Shown here piece after piece: positions 1 through 6,745 of a DNA stretch of 11,701 nucleotides (its first letter is position 1; each line of letters starts with the position of its first letter). Below the pieces are notes generated by a model. It saw nothing but the letters and a program-made list of their open reading frames with translations. It had not been told where the DNA came from and did no database searches. The stretch comes from an uncultured Roseburia sp. (GTDB taxonomy: Bacteria; Bacillota; Clostridia; Lachnospirales; Lachnospiraceae), in the NCBI GenBank assembly GCA_934307185.1, contig CAKRCJ010000046.1, forward strand, positions 1-11,701, given 5' to 3'. The translations under genes and the position numbers were made by a program.

Positions 1-584
1 CAAAATGGGTTTGTACAGTATGTGGATATGTTTACGAAGGAGATGCAGCACCGGCTGAATGTCCAGTCTGTCATGTAGGCGCAGACAAGTTCAAGATGGT
101 AGAAGGTGACCTCACACTTGCTGCTGAACATGAATATGGTGTATATGCAAAAACAGTTAAAAACAATCCTGACATCAGCGAAGAAGACAAAAAATATATT
201 TTTGAACAGTTAAAAGCAAACTTCGAAGGAGAATGCTCTGAGGTTGGTATGTATCTTTGCATGGCTCGTATCGCTCACCGCGAAGGATATCCGGAAGTTG
301 GTCTTTACTGGGAAAAAGCTGCTTATGAAGAAGCTGAACACGCAGCAAAATTTGCTGAAATGTTAGGTGAGGACTTAGAGCCAAACATGAAAGCTACTAC
401 AAAAGATAACTTGAAATGGAGAGTTGACTGCGAATTTGGTGCAACTGCCGGTAAAGTTGACCTTGCAAAATGTGCTAAGAAAAATAACCTTGATGCAATC
501 CATGATACAGTTCATGAGATGGCTCGTGACGAGGCTAGACACGGAAAAGCTCTTAAGGGATTACTTGACAGATATTTCGGTTAA
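1..584 (+). CDS. Reverse rubrerythrin (NADH peroxidase-type), 5' end cut by window
   Basis: The reading frame is open from base 3, well upstream of the internal ATG at 96, and 193 residues are visible. The N-terminal part is a rubredoxin-like Fe site with two C-x2-C knuckles (CTVC and CPVC). It is followed by a ferritin-like four-helix diiron domain with EGECSE, an E-x-x-H motif in YEEAEH, and EMARDEARH near the C terminus. Having the rubredoxin domain before the ferritin-like domain defines reverse rubrerythrins, which in clostridia reduce H2O2 (and O2) in the cytoplasm with electrons from NADH via rubredoxin-type carriers. The N terminus of the family is typically M-x-K-W-V-C, so probably only the start codon and one further base are missing. 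The gene ends at a terminator and is likely monocistronic or the last of its unit. The family assignment is very sure; the exact electron donor is not visible. Confidence 0.95.
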   Translation, partial: KWVCTVCGYVYEGDAAPAECPVCHVGADKFKMVEGDLTLAAEHEYGVYAKTVKNNPDISEEDKKYIFEQLKANFEGECSEVGMYLCMARIAHREGYPEVGLYWEKAAYEEAEHAAKFAEMLGEDLEPNMKATTKDNLKWRVDCEFGATAGKVDLAKCAKKNNLDAIHDTVHEMARDEARHGKALKGLLDRYFG

Positions 585-623
585 TCCGGATGTTGCCATA
601 TAGCGCATAAAATAAGCATTTTT

Positions 624-660
624 AAGGATAGATGGTTGATGGACTGTCTATCCTTTTTTT
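624..660 (+). terminator. Rho-independent terminator of the rubrerythrin gene
   Basis: A perfect 9-bp stem, AAGGATAGA (624-632) with TCTATCCTT (647-655), encloses a 14-base loop and runs into an uninterrupted T tract to 660. It lies 40 bases after the rubrerythrin stop codon. The other strand has no T tract after the stem, so it should work only in the plus direction. Confidence 0.85.
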
Positions 661-711
661 ATAAAATATAATTTTATGCATTATTTATGTGGCATACATT
701 TTTGTGGCACA

Positions 712-723
712 GTGATTAATCAC
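712..723. repeat. 12-bp perfect palindrome GTGATTAATCAC
   Basis: The sequence GTGATTAATCAC is fully self-complementary and lies between the rubrerythrin terminator and the 3' end of the small minus-strand peptide gene. A heptamer TGTGGCA is repeated directly just before it (689-695 and 703-709). It could be a protein-binding site. The half-site spacing fits neither the standard CRP (TGTGA-N6-TCACA) nor FNR (TTGAT-N4-ATCAA) consensus. No function is assigned. Confidence 0.4.
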
Positions 724-750
724 ATATTTCGAATAAAAATAAGAGATGAA

Positions 751-849
751 TTATTTCTTTTTACTAAATTTATCAATAAGTTTATCCAACCCCATACTAA
801 GGAAAAAATCTATAATCTCTGAAAACATATTTTCGATAAAATCTATCAT
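751..849 (-). CDS. 32-residue amphipathic, Lys-tailed peptide (uncharacterised)
   Basis: This short ORF encodes 32 residues from ATG (847-849) to TAA (751-753). It has one of the best ribosome binding sites in the window: AAGGAGG with ATTAC between it and the ATG. A promoter-like pair lies upstream (TTGTCA and TAATAT, 18 bases apart). The peptide alternates hydrophobic (Ile, Phe, Leu, Met) and acidic residues with a three-to-four residue period (it begins MIDFIENMF), which predicts a long amphipathic helix, and it ends LIDKFSKKK. The ending and overall pattern resemble staphylococcal delta-lysin and other phenol-soluble modulins, whose known C terminus is similar (NKFTKK). No signal peptide or cysteine is seen. 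It is divergent from the MATE/AraC unit. Other possibilities are a membrane-associated regulatory peptide or a type I toxin. That it is translated is likely; its function is unknown. Confidence 0.7.
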   Translation of the reverse strand: MIDFIENMFSEIIDFFLSMGLDKLIDKFSKKK

Positions 850-891
850 GTAATCCTCCTTCTTATAAGTGGTATGTATAAGCATATATTT

Positions 892-925
892 ATATTACCA
901 TAATTTTGTCTGCTGTGACAAAATT
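892..925 (-). promoter_or_regulatory. Promoter of the small peptide gene, overlapped by a 9-bp inverted repeat
   Basis: On the minus strand, TTGTCA (916-921) and TAATAT (892-897) are 18 bases apart, about 43 bases upstream of the peptide start codon. A perfect inverted repeat, AATTTTGTC (902-910) and GACAAAATT (917-925) with a 6-base spacer, covers the -35 element and half of the spacer. That is a typical repressor-operator position. No T run follows on the plus strand, so a terminator is less likely. The regulator is not identified. Confidence 0.5.
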
Positions 926-991
926 GTTATTTCAAGCAAAATAAGCATTGGATATAAGTAACATAAATTTGTAGATTTAATAATTCACTAC

Positions 992-1050
992 GTAAAAATA
1001 GAAATAGTGTTATTTTTACATGATATTATACAAGAAATATGTAAAAATAT
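992..1050. repeat. Three copies of GTAAAAATA upstream of the MATE/AraC unit
   Basis: The 9-mer GTAAAAATA occurs at 992-1000 and 1041-1049 on the plus strand and inverted (TATTTTTAC) at 1011-1019. The first and inverted copies form a dyad with a 10-base spacer. In its own orientation each copy is preceded by A then C or T (ACG/ATG). AraC-family regulators commonly bind repeated half-sites upstream of their targets, and such a gene is the second gene of this unit, so these are candidate operator half-sites. AT-richness makes chance copies possible, but three exact 9-mers within 58 bases is notable. Confidence 0.45.
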
Positions 1051-1078
1051 AACGTATTATTGATAATATATGTTATAT
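1047..1078. promoter_or_regulatory. AT-rich dyad just upstream of the MATE gene
   Basis: Nested inverted repeats are seen: ATATAAC (1047-1053) pairs with GTTATAT (1072-1078), and inside them TATTAT (1055-1060) pairs with ATAATA (1063-1068) around TG. It ends 22 bases before the MATE start codon, close to where the promoter or 5' leader must be. I could not pick a convincing -35/-10 pair for the MATE gene here, though several TATAAT-like hexamers lie in the dyad. It may be an operator or simply an AT-rich promoter region. Confidence 0.35.
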
Positions 1079-1100
1079 TAGTATTTTTAAGGAGAAACAC

Positions 1101-2423
1101 ATGACAGCTGAAAGAAAAACATTGGCACAACTATCTATGCCAATATGCTTAGAGACTTTATTTTATATGCTTTCGGGTATGGTCGATACGCTTATGCTAT
1201 CATCTGTAAGTAACCAGGCTGTAGGCGCTGTCGGAACTGCAAATACATATATAGGTGTTTTTATCATCATGTTCGGGGTAATATCATCTGGTATGGTAGC
1301 GGTTATGTCACAAAATATCGGAGCGGGAAGACCCGGAATTGCATATCAGGCCAGACAGCTTGGACTTATATTTAATTCACTGATAGGTGTCCTGATGTCT
1401 GTTATTCTTGCCGTTTTTTCCGGCAAAATACTTAGAATAGTAAGTATTGCCCCAGCTTTGCTTGAGCCAGCTGAAATATACCTTAAAATTGTTGGCGGTG
1501 CATGTTTTTTGAATGCACTTATTCCTATTTTTTCCAGCTATTTGAGAGTGTTTGGATATACAAAGCATTCCTTAATAGGAACAGTTGTTGGAAATGTAAT
1601 TAATATAATACTTAATTCGGTATTCCTGTTTGTATTTCACTGGGGAGTAATGGGAGTTGCTATTGCGACAGTTATTTCAAGGATTGTAAATCTTATTATT
1701 GTGGCGTGTATGGGTGCCGTACTTGTAAAAGCAAAGCAGAGTCCTGAGCGTATTCTGCCCCGAAAGATACTTGCACAGATTGTTAAGATAGGTTTGCCTT
1801 CTGCATTTGAAACAGCACTTTATAATGTAGCAATGACATTTATAGTGCGCTTTATGAATCAGATGGATGCGGACGGAATGAATGTTACGGCTCGTTCATA
1901 TGCTATGCAGATAGCAAATTTCTCGTATTGTGTAGGAGCTGCCCTTGCACAGGCTAACGCTATTATGACCGGCTGGAGAATTGGGGCAAAAGAGTATGAA
2001 GACTGTGACAAGGGTACGCAAAAAGCCGTGATATATGGTCTTATAACAGCAACGTGCTTCTCTGTAACATTTGCTGTGTTCGGACATTTTATCGTTCATA
2101 TTTTTACAGATGATACACAAATGATAAATCTTGTCGTAAAACTTTTAATAGTAGATATATTCCTTGAATTTGGAAGGGTGACAAATCTTGTATATGGTCA
2201 GGCGTTAAAAGCCAGTGGAGATGCTATTTTCCCAGTTATAATGGGTGCGATATTCATGTATCTGTTTGCAGTTGGCGGAACGTATTTTCTTGGAATACAT
2301 ATGGGGCTTCAGGCAGTTGGAGCATATATTGCCATGGCAGGTGATGAGTGTGCAAGAGCTGTCGGAATGGTGCTTAGATGGAAAAGCGGAAAATGGAAAA
2401 ATAAGCGTCTTATAGAAGTGTAG
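1101..2423 (+). CDS. MATE-family efflux transporter
   Basis: This 440-residue, strongly hydrophobic protein has the length and the roughly 12 membrane helices of the MATE (multidrug and toxic compound extrusion) family. The N terminus (LAQLSMPICLETLFYML, then MVDTLMLSSVSNQAVGAVG) is the characteristic first helix and loop, and its pseudo-repeat comes near residue 230 (KIGLPSAFETALYNVAM). Such proteins export cationic drugs, metabolites or other small molecules using a Na+ or H+ gradient. The substrate cannot be told from sequence. The start is set by AAGGAG (1089-1094) six bases before the ATG. The stop lies 8 bases before the AraC-type regulator, so the two should be cotranscribed. A divergent peptide gene lies upstream. 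Confidence 0.93.
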   Translation: MTAERKTLAQLSMPICLETLFYMLSGMVDTLMLSSVSNQAVGAVGTANTYIGVFIIMFGVISSGMVAVMSQNIGAGRPGIAYQARQLGLIFNSLIGVLMSVILAVFSGKILRIVSIAPALLEPAEIYLKIVGGACFLNALIPIFSSYLRVFGYTKHSLIGTVVGNVINIILNSVFLFVFHWGVMGVAIATVISRIVNLIIVACMGAVLVKAKQSPERILPRKILAQIVKIGLPSAFETALYNVAMTFIVRFMNQMDADGMNVTARSYAMQIANFSYCVGAALAQANAIMTGWRIGAKEYEDCDKGTQKAVIYGLITATCFSVTFAVFGHFIVHIFTDDTQMINLVVKLLIVDIFLEFGRVTNLVYGQALKASGDAIFPVIMGAIFMYLFAVGGTYFLGIHMGLQAVGAYIAMAGDECARAVGMVLRWKSGKWKNKRLIEV

Positions 2424-2431
2424 GAGAGATT

Positions 2432-3289
2432 ATGTACTTTGAATTAAAGGAAAATAAACCACATGGTACAAAGGATGACCCATTTAGTACATACCATATA
2501 AAAAATAATGACCGGATATTTCAAATACCAGTGCATTGGCACGATGAACTTGAAATTATATATGTAAAAAGTGGTTTTCTGAATGTAAATATATCAGGAG
2601 AGAACTATATTGGAAAAACAGGGGATGCATTTGTTGTGTCACCTGGTAATCTGCACCTCATGGGCTCACATACCGGCTCTGTTGATTATTTTACTTTTCT
2701 TTTTCCGTTAAAATATATATCTTTTCGCACAAATGACATGTTAGACGATAAACTGCTCGAACCATTAAATAGTGGTCATCTGATGATAAGCCCAAGAATA
2801 AATGATACTGCAAAAGAGCTGTGTGAGCAACTGATTGAAATACATATGTCAAAAAGTGATGAAAATGCGTCAAAAATAACCGCCCAGATAAAGACAAAAA
2901 TAATTCTTTTACAATTTATTCTTGAAATGTGGAAAAAAGGATTTGTAATTGAAAATGATACAAGCGGCAGAAATACTGTAGAAAAGGAGATGGTTTCATA
3001 TATACAGCAGAATTTTACAGGGAAGATATCGTTAAAGGAATTTGGGGAACAGTTTCATCTTTCGGAAAAATATATATCACAGTATTTTAAGAAACATTTT
3101 CATATTACACTGTCGCAATATATAACATATTTACGGTTGGAGCATGCAAAACAGTTATTACAAGATACCAATATTCCCATTACAGAGATAGCTATGCAGA
3201 GTGGATATCAGAATGTAAGCTATTTTATCAGAAGCTTCAAAAAAACATACGAAGTTTCACCTCTTAAATATAGAAAATCAAGTGTGTAA
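2432..3289 (+). CDS. AraC-family transcriptional regulator with N-terminal cupin domain
   Basis: The protein has 285 residues. Residues about 30-100 form a cupin-type sensing domain (VHWHDELEIIYVKSG, then a conserved SPGNLHLM). Residues 189-283 are an AraC/XylS DNA-binding domain with two helix-turn-helices: ISLKEFGEQFHLSEKYISQYF (about 199-219) and the more conserved IPITEIAMQSGYQNVSYFIR (248-267), followed by SPLKYRK. The architecture is that of ligand-responsive activators. The start ATG has GGAG five bases upstream, and that site overlaps the end of the MATE gene. Being in the same unit as the pump, it most likely controls the pump in response to the exported compound, perhaps through the repeats at 992-1078. 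That is inference from context. No clear terminator follows. Confidence 0.93.
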   Translation: MYFELKENKPHGTKDDPFSTYHIKNNDRIFQIPVHWHDELEIIYVKSGFLNVNISGENYIGKTGDAFVVSPGNLHLMGSHTGSVDYFTFLFPLKYISFRTNDMLDDKLLEPLNSGHLMISPRINDTAKELCEQLIEIHMSKSDENASKITAQIKTKIILLQFILEMWKKGFVIENDTSGRNTVEKEMVSYIQQNFTGKISLKEFGEQFHLSEKYISQYFKKHFHITLSQYITYLRLEHAKQLLQDTNIPITEIAMQSGYQNVSYFIRSFKKTYEVSPLKYRKSSV

Positions 3290-3330
3290 CAGAAACCAGC
3301 CCTGACTGACAATTCAGCATTTACACACAC

Positions 3331-3360
3331 CTGAAAAGCTGTTAAACTAAAGATTATAAT
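3331..3360 (+). promoter_or_regulatory. Promoter of the GGDEF-EAL gene
   Basis: A perfect -10 hexamer TATAAT (3355-3360) has a four-of-six -35 match, CTGAAA (3331-3336), 18 bases upstream. Transcription would start near 3367, just before the AAGGGGAGG ribosome binding site, giving a very short leader of about 17 bases. Confidence 0.55.
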
Positions 3361-3383
3361 AATATTTAAGGGGAGGTACTATT

Positions 3384-5654
3384 TTGCGGGTATTTTATAT
3401 TATTATATTTATAATATCGATTGCATTTCTTTTACCTGTTATTTATCAGGCTTTCAAAAATAAAAAAAGTGTTGCTTTATCTTTACGCAATCTTTTAATT
3501 GCTGCTGCTTTCGCATGCATTATAAATCTTATCGTCATTATTTCCCAAAGGGAGTCCGTCTGTTGCTTGGCATACAGTCTCTTTTTTGTCGGAATAGACT
3601 GGATTATTTATTTTCTTATGCATTTTGTAATTGATTATACAAAATATACAATTCGATATTCCGGTGGTGCCAGACTGGTCCGTTATATACTCCTATTCGA
3701 TTCCGCTTCAATGATAATGAACCCTTTCTTTTTTCATGTTTTTTCCTGTAAAAAAGTAATTACAGATGATGGTGAATTATACTATCGAATTAACTCCTAT
3801 TTTCCCTATACCGTCCATTTAACATTGTGCTATGTGCTGTTAGCAGTTACTTTTGGTATTTTAATTTACAAGACTGCCAATTCCTCTGTCCTTTATAAAG
3901 GGAAATACATATCTGTTCTGGTTGTATTGTCTGTCATTATTCTGCTGGACGCTGTATATGTTTTTTTTGATGGTGTGATTGATATTTCTATTTTAGGTTT
4001 TGCGTTTGGTGGACTTATTCTTTACTATCTGACAGTTATCTATATTCCAAGAGGTGCTCTTGACCGTATGCTCTCTATCGTTGTTCATGACATGAAAGAC
4101 AGCATTATGATTTTTGATACTGTCGGCAACTGTCTCCATGTAAATGAGAATGCCCGTCAATGGTTGATTTCAGAAGGAAAAGTTCCATCCGACCACCTTT
4201 TTGAAAGCTGGTATCAGAGAAAAGGACAATTTTATCCGGAAAATACCGTTCAGAATATTACCGCTAATATTGGTGATGAAGTACATTATCTGAAGATCTG
4301 CCGTAAGCATATGCTAGACAAACACAATATTTATATTGGATGTTTTTTTCATATCCAGGACGTAACAGAAGACCATGAAAAACATCTGAAAGAAAATTAT
4401 CTTGCGACACATGACTCTCTGACCGGCATTTATAATAAAGAATACTTTTATGAAAGAGCCGAAGAAGTTCTTTTGTCTAATCCGGATACGGAATATTTAA
4501 TGGTCTGCTCTGATATTTACAATTTTAAGCTGGTAAATGATGTTTTCGGTACAGAAGCCGGTGACAAAATTTTAATCCGCATTGCTAAAACGCTCCGCAA
4601 ATTTTGCAATGAAAATGATGTTTTTGCCCGTATTGGAAATGACCGTTTTGGTTTGTTGATGCCTAAGAAAAATTTTCACGAAGATTTCTTTAACACCGTT
4701 CCAAAACGAACGGTATATGTGGAAAATGATATTCATTATCCAATTAAAGTATATGTGGGCGTCTATGAAATCAGCAATCGTGACATTCCTGTATCCGTAA
4801 TGTTTGACCGCTCCTTAATGGCTCTTATGACAATTAAAGGCAATTATCAGACCTCACTTGCATATTATGATGATGCACTGCGCGATAATATTCTGCATGA
4901 ACAGGAAATTATGGGACAGTTCGAGGATGCAATCGCTTCGGGACAGTTTCAGCTTTATCTGCAGGCGCAGGTCGACCACGACGAATGTGTCCACGGAGCC
5001 GAAGCACTGGTACGCTGGTTTCATCCTGAAAATGGCATTATGCCACCTTCCGAATTTATCAATATATTCGAGAAAAATGGAACCATTGTAAAGCTTGACC
5101 GGTATATGTGGGAATGTGCCTGCCAGAAGTTAAAAGAGTGGCAGGATGCCGGACATGATGATATTTATTTGTCCGTAAATATTTCACCAAAGGATTTTTA
5201 TTATATTGATGTATATGATACACTTACAAAGTTAGTTAAAAAGTACGACGTTAATCCGAAAAACCTTCATCTTGAGATAACAGAAACTGCTATGATGACG
5301 GATGTCCTAAATCGAATTCCACTGATTAGCAGCCTTCGAAAAGCAGGATTTACAGTTGAAATGGATGATTTTGGAAGCGGTTATTCATCCCTTAACACGC
5401 TGAAAGATATTTATATTGATGTTATAAAAGTAGATATGGCATTTTTACAGCAGACCAAAGATATTGACCGCAGCAAAAAAATTCTTACCTCAATTATCCA
5501 CCTCGCCAAGGAACTTGGTATTCGTTCCATTGTGGAAGGAGTCGAAACTCCGGAACAGGTCGACTTTTTGAAACAGTTAAACTGTGATATGTTCCAGGGA
5601 TATTACTTTGCAAAGCCTGTCCCAGTTTCGGAATTTGAGGCAACTTATATGTAA
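3384..5654 (+). CDS. Membrane-anchored GGDEF-EAL protein, probable c-di-GMP phosphodiesterase
   Basis: The 756-residue protein starts with TTG, supported by GGGGAGG seven bases upstream. Residues 1-222 hold seven membrane helices of the kind found ahead of sensor domains. Residues about 230-335 look like a PAS domain (DSIMIFDTVGNCLHVNENARQWL). The GGDEF domain (about 340-495) keeps HDSLTGIYN and FKLVNDVFGTEAGD, but its signature is GNDRF (418-422). The second Gly and the catalytic Glu are replaced, and the RxxD inhibitory site reads NEND. The EAL domain (about 512-750) is intact: EAL (540-542), VNIS, HLEITET, MDDFGSGYSS, IKVD, EGVET and QGYYFAKP. It should therefore hydrolyse cyclic di-GMP at the membrane, with the GGDEF part perhaps binding GTP as a regulatory site. 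The signal sensed is unknown. It is monocistronic and convergent with the next gene. Confidence 0.93.
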   Translation: MRVFYIIIFIISIAFLLPVIYQAFKNKKSVALSLRNLLIAAAFACIINLIVIISQRESVCCLAYSLFFVGIDWIIYFLMHFVIDYTKYTIRYSGGARLVRYILLFDSASMIMNPFFFHVFSCKKVITDDGELYYRINSYFPYTVHLTLCYVLLAVTFGILIYKTANSSVLYKGKYISVLVVLSVIILLDAVYVFFDGVIDISILGFAFGGLILYYLTVIYIPRGALDRMLSIVVHDMKDSIMIFDTVGNCLHVNENARQWLISEGKVPSDHLFESWYQRKGQFYPENTVQNITANIGDEVHYLKICRKHMLDKHNIYIGCFFHIQDVTEDHEKHLKENYLATHDSLTGIYNKEYFYERAEEVLLSNPDTEYLMVCSDIYNFKLVNDVFGTEAGDKILIRIAKTLRKFCNENDVFARIGNDRFGLLMPKKNFHEDFFNTVPKRTVYVENDIHYPIKVYVGVYEISNRDIPVSVMFDRSLMALMTIKGNYQTSLAYYDDALRDNILHEQEIMGQFEDAIASGQFQLYLQAQVDHDECVHGAEALVRWFHPENGIMPPSEFINIFEKNGTIVKLDRYMWECACQKLKEWQDAGHDDIYLSVNISPKDFYYIDVYDTLTKLVKKYDVNPKNLHLEITETAMMTDVLNRIPLISSLRKAGFTVEMDDFGSGYSSLNTLKDIYIDVIKVDMAFLQQTKDIDRSKKILTSIIHLAKELGIRSIVEGVETPEQVDFLKQLNCDMFQGYYFAKPVPVSEFEATYM

Positions 5655-5668
5655 TACGCTGTCTTTCA

Positions 5669-5932
5669 CTATTTTTCTGTAGTTCCAGTAATATTGGAAT
5701 ATACGGTTTTTGCACCAATTCCATCCAGACGCCCGATTTTTCCGGACAATGCATTGATGATGTCCTGTGGCGCGTCAATGGCGACACTTATAATATTGAC
5801 AGAACGCTCTCTGTATGGAATACCCATCCTGCCAATAATATACTTTCCATATTCATGTAAAAGATGATTTAATTTTTCGATGGACTCCGGATTTTCCACT
5901 ATGATACCGATTAATGCAATTCTTGTTTCCAT
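5669..5932 (-). CDS. TM1266-type putative Fe-only hydrogenase system regulator
   Basis: This 87-residue protein matches the small ferredoxin-fold family annotated as putative iron-only hydrogenase system regulator (TM1266 type). The N terminus is METRIALIGIIVENPES. The signature YIIGRMGIPYRE lies at 31-42, followed by APQDIINALSGKIGRLDG and a C-terminal AKTVYS. The family name comes from genomic association with [FeFe]-hydrogenase maturation genes; a biochemical role is not established. The ATG at 5930-5932 is chosen because GAGGAG lies four bases upstream and the family begins there. A longer frame reaching 6025 would overlap the phosphatase gene. It follows the phosphatase by 55 bases on the same strand and is probably cotranscribed. 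No hydrogenase genes are in view. Its stop is 14 bases from that of the convergent GGDEF-EAL gene, and no terminator is seen between them. Confidence 0.88.
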   Translation of the reverse strand: METRIALIGIIVENPESIEKLNHLLHEYGKYIIGRMGIPYRERSVNIISVAIDAPQDIINALSGKIGRLDGIGAKTVYSNITGTTEK

Positions 5933-5964
5933 GCTGCTCCTCTTTTCTGTTGTTTTGTGACTTT

Positions 5965-5988
5965 GGCAGAAAACTCCATATGTCTGCC
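5965..5988 (-). other. Hairpin between phosphatase and TM1266-type genes
   Basis: GGCAGA and TCTGCC (5965-5970 and 5983-5988) can form a perfect 6-bp stem with a 12-base loop at the phosphatase stop codon. No T run follows on the minus strand, so it is not a terminator. It could be an mRNA-processing or stability element, or chance. Confidence 0.3.
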
Positions 5989-6518
5989 TATTTCCAGTGA
6001 TGTTCTGACACGGATGGCAGAACAAAACAACTGCTGTTTTGTTCCTTTAAGTAAGCTAAAAATCCTTTGCACCCGGTCAGCACGTCCTGATAGGTTGCTT
6101 CAAAATCCCCGGTATACCAAGGGTCTGCAACATCTCTCGCTTCTGACAATTTATGTGTCTGTTCATACCCTGCAAAAGAAAGCATTTTATAGATTTTCTG
6201 CTGGCTGTCTTCCCCGCCTGCAATCCGTATCATGTTACGGATGTTGGCGGTGTCCATGCCAATTAAATAATCATAATATAAGTAATCATTTCTTGTCATC
6301 TGGCGCGCTCTGTGCGGAACCAGCGGAATGTTCTCCCGATAAAGTTTATTCACGGTTCCGTAATGCGGTGTGTTGCCGATTTCTTCCCGGCTTGTCGCTG
6401 CGGAGTCGATTTCAAAATAGTCTGTTAAATTTTCCTGCGCGACCAAGTACGCGAAAACACTTTGCGCCATGGTGCTGCGGCAGATGTTGCCTAAACAGAT
6501 AAAGATGACTTTTATCAT
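5988..6518 (-). CDS. Low-molecular-weight protein tyrosine phosphatase
   Basis: The 176-residue protein begins with the family's P-loop, VIFICLGNICRS: nucleophile Cys8 and phosphate-binding Arg14 in a C-x5-R-S motif. The general-acid motif DPWY is at 132-135. All catalytic residues are present, so it should be an active cytoplasmic phosphatase for phosphotyrosine (or phosphoarginine) proteins; the partner is unknown. The fold normally ends near residue 160 (LAYLKEQ). Here about 16 residues (NSSCFVLPSVSEHHWK) are added, encoded partly by a perfect 10-bp inverted repeat (6020-6029 and 6035-6044). The start ATG has AAAGGA ten bases upstream, and a promoter-like element lies about 95 bases further up. 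It is followed by the TM1266-type gene. Confidence 0.93.
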   Translation of the reverse strand: MIKVIFICLGNICRSTMAQSVFAYLVAQENLTDYFEIDSAATSREEIGNTPHYGTVNKLYRENIPLVPHRARQMTRNDYLYYDYLIGMDTANIRNMIRIAGGEDSQQKIYKMLSFAGYEQTHKLSEARDVADPWYTGDFEATYQDVLTGCKGFLAYLKEQNSSCFVLPSVSEHHWK

Positions 6519-6609
6519 AGTTGTAATGTCCTTTCATATATAAGTACTTTTTTTATGCCGTTTTTCTTTTTTCCCTGATACAGTACATTAACATATTGAT
6601 CCCGCATAC

Positions 6610-6618
6610 ATTATAACA
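6610..6618 (-). promoter_or_regulatory. Extended -10 promoter of the phosphatase operon
   Basis: Read on the minus strand, the sequence is TGTTATAAT: a perfect TATAAT (6610-6615) with the TGn extension. The -35 region (AAGAAT or nearby) is poor, as is usual for extended -10 promoters. Transcription would start near 6603, giving an approximately 85-base leader before the phosphatase ATG. Confidence 0.6.
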
Positions 6619-6689
6619 AAATTTTTCCAGAAATTCTTACCATTCGCAAAATCTGTTCAGCAACAAATTTTTATATAAGAGACTTTCAG

Positions 6690-6736
6690 AAAAAGAGGGC
6701 ATGAAAAAGTTCATAAGATAAACCTTTTCACACCCT
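6690..6736 (-). terminator. Terminator of the DUF4430/ECF operon, probably bidirectional
   Basis: CTTTTCACACCCT (6724-6736) pairs with AGGGCATGAAAAAG (6696-6709), giving a stem of about 12 bp including two G-U pairs and a 14- to 15-base loop. On the minus strand it is followed by CTTTTTC (6689-6695). On the plus strand it is followed by GCTTTTT, so it may act both ways. It starts 10 bases after the S-component stop codon and separates this operon from the phosphatase unit. Confidence 0.85.
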
Positions 6737-6745
6737 GCTTTTTAA

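Noticed and set aside
712..723. CRP/FNR-type operator
   Set aside because: The palindrome's half-site spacing does not fit either consensus, and it is not in front of a promoter I can identify.
3290..3354. Terminator after the AraC gene
   Set aside because: Only very short pairings (CTGA/TCAG, CAGC/GCTG) with no T run are seen, so no terminator is called.
6020..6044. Perfect 10-bp inverted repeat as a terminator
   Set aside because: It lies inside the phosphatase coding region and is not followed by a T run on either strand.
5957..6502. A 181-codon open frame on the plus strand
   Set aside because: It is antisense to the tyrosine phosphatase, whose catalytic motifs are intact. It has no ribosome binding site, and its Cys/Arg/Ser-rich composition is typical of a shadow frame.
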